Below are positions 5,518-6,112 of a DNA stretch of 6,112 nt, one piece after another. The DNA comes from Treponema sp. (GTDB lineage Bacteria > Spirochaetota > Spirochaetia > Treponematales > Breznakiellaceae). Made by a program: the position numbers and the translations under genes. The stretch covers positions 1 through 6,112 of the forward strand of contig JAISZE010000097.1 in NCBI GenBank assembly GCA_031269405.1, given 5' to 3'. How positions within the stretch are numbered: the first letter of the stretch is position 1; each line of letters opens with the position of its first letter. The notes below the pieces were generated by a model. It was not told where the DNA came from. It saw nothing but the letters and a program-made list of their open reading frames with translations, and searched no databases.

Positions 5518-6112
5518 CGCCTATTTCCAGGTGTTTGACCGCCGGAAGCGCCGCTCCCAGGCCCTGGAGATCCCCGTACATGCCGGACATATTTTTCATA
5601 AACCGTTCAATCTGTTTTTCCCGTTTGGCCCAGGACCGCTCCTGTGCCCTCCGCTCGGCCTCAAGATCGCCGTGCATCTCTATATAAGCCTCCAGCATGG
5701 ATTCGACCCGCTGCTTAAACTGGGTCCCCGTAAGGTAATCGAACACAAGCTCAGCCTTTCCCGCCTTGCCTTCCCCGGCTATTTTAACCTGCGCCACTGC
5801 CTTGAGGTTTTCCCGCAGCGCCGCCGCCAGAGCCGGGGCGTACCTGACATCGGCCACCCAGACCCCGTCAATAAGGGCAAAGCCTGAAACCTCAGGCGGC
5901 AAGGCTTCGGAGGCAATCACCGCAAGTTCCGCCCGGATGTTCCTCATGTCTTCTTTTAATTTGGGTATCCACGCGGAGGACCAGTTTTTGGTCCGTTTGA
6001 GTTCCCAGACAATCCTGCCCGCTTCCCTGCCGGAAGAAAGTTTTACAGTCTGGATGATGTCCCCGCCTTTCTTCCCGGTTTCCACGGGCGTAACGACATC
6101 GTCGGGGAAATA
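5495..6112 (-). CDS. DUF2130 (COG4487-type) protein, C-terminal part
   Basis: The frame is open through the right edge of the window, so the N-terminus is missing. Translation beginning YFPDDVVTPVETGKKGGDII continues the domain upstream of the GTG at 6085, so that GTG is almost certainly internal. About 205 residues are visible and look like the conserved DUF2130 domain: GGDIIQTV, IVWELKRTKNWSSAWIPKLKED, FALIDGVWVADVRYAPALAAALRE, then KREKQIERFMKNMSGMYGDLQG near the end. Full-length relatives normally have a long coiled coil before this domain. The Asp of GGDI (6059-6061) and the Glu and Lys of WELK (6002-6004 and 5996-5998) form a D...ExK pattern like PD-(D/E)XK nucleases. A nuclease role is inferred, not shown. 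The coding end overlaps the start of the TPR gene by 23 bases, so the two are likely one transcript. Confidence 0.88.
   Translation of the reverse strand, partial: YFPDDVVTPVETGKKGGDIIQTVKLSSGREAGRIVWELKRTKNWSSAWIPKLKEDMRNIRAELAVIASEALPPEVSGFALIDGVWVADVRYAPALAAALRENLKAVAQVKIAGEGKAGKAELVFDYLTGTQFKQRVESMLEAYIEMHGDLEAERRAQERSWAKREKQIERFMKNMSGMYGDLQGLGAALPAVKHLEIGDESTTSS

Noticed and set aside
1..6112. Defence island, CRISPR array, prophage or insertion sequence
   Set aside because: No repeat-spacer pattern, transposase, integrase, terminal inverted repeats, toxin-antitoxin pair or tRNA-linked attachment site could be seen. The DUF2130 gene alone is not enough to call a defence locus.

Overview
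The window is about 6.1 kb of ordinary-looking bacterial chromosome: seven protein genes (one cut by the right edge), densely packed on both strands, with moderate-to-high GC. No rRNA, tRNA, CRISPR array, transposase, phage gene or recognisable riboswitch is visible. The gene content (a 7TM-PAS-GGDEF diguanylate cyclase, a CcdA/TlpA thiol-redox pair, a SlyD with a His/Cys tail, a DUF2130 protein and a secreted TPR protein) and the codon and intergenic style would fit a spirochaete such as a gut Treponema. That placement is an impression from protein style, not a demonstrated assignment.

Layout from left to right. Bases 1-61 may hold the last 19 codons of an upstream plus-strand gene. Bases 62-187 form a leader with a pair of imperfect direct repeats. 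A membrane diguanylate cyclase follows on the plus strand (188-1726). It converges on a Cof-type HAD phosphatase on the minus strand (1841-2698), and the gap between them carries small hairpins that may terminate both transcripts. The HAD gene has a perfect -10 box only 5 bases from its ATG, which suggests a leaderless mRNA. The divergent gap 2699-2920 holds a two-tier inverted repeat built on CACGGAC/GTCCGTG and a plausible promoter for the next operon.

That operon (2921-4806, plus) is the most coherent unit. CcdA carries electrons across the inner membrane, a secreted TlpA/ResA-type thioredoxin probably accepts them, and SlyD is a cytosolic prolyl isomerase and metal-binding chaperone. The slyD start codon overlaps the tlpA stop codon (ATGA), so the two are probably translationally coupled. 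A second, minus-strand unit converges on slyD with only 12 bases between stop codons. It encodes a DUF2130 protein whose visible C-terminal domain has a D...ExK pattern like PD-(D/E)XK nucleases. Its last codons overlap the start of an exported protein with about five TPR-like repeats.

I found no clearly undescribed system. The points most worth a second look are the tlpA-slyD coupling, the inverted-repeat element at 2737-2807, the probable leaderless HAD mRNA, and the DUF2130-TPR pairing.
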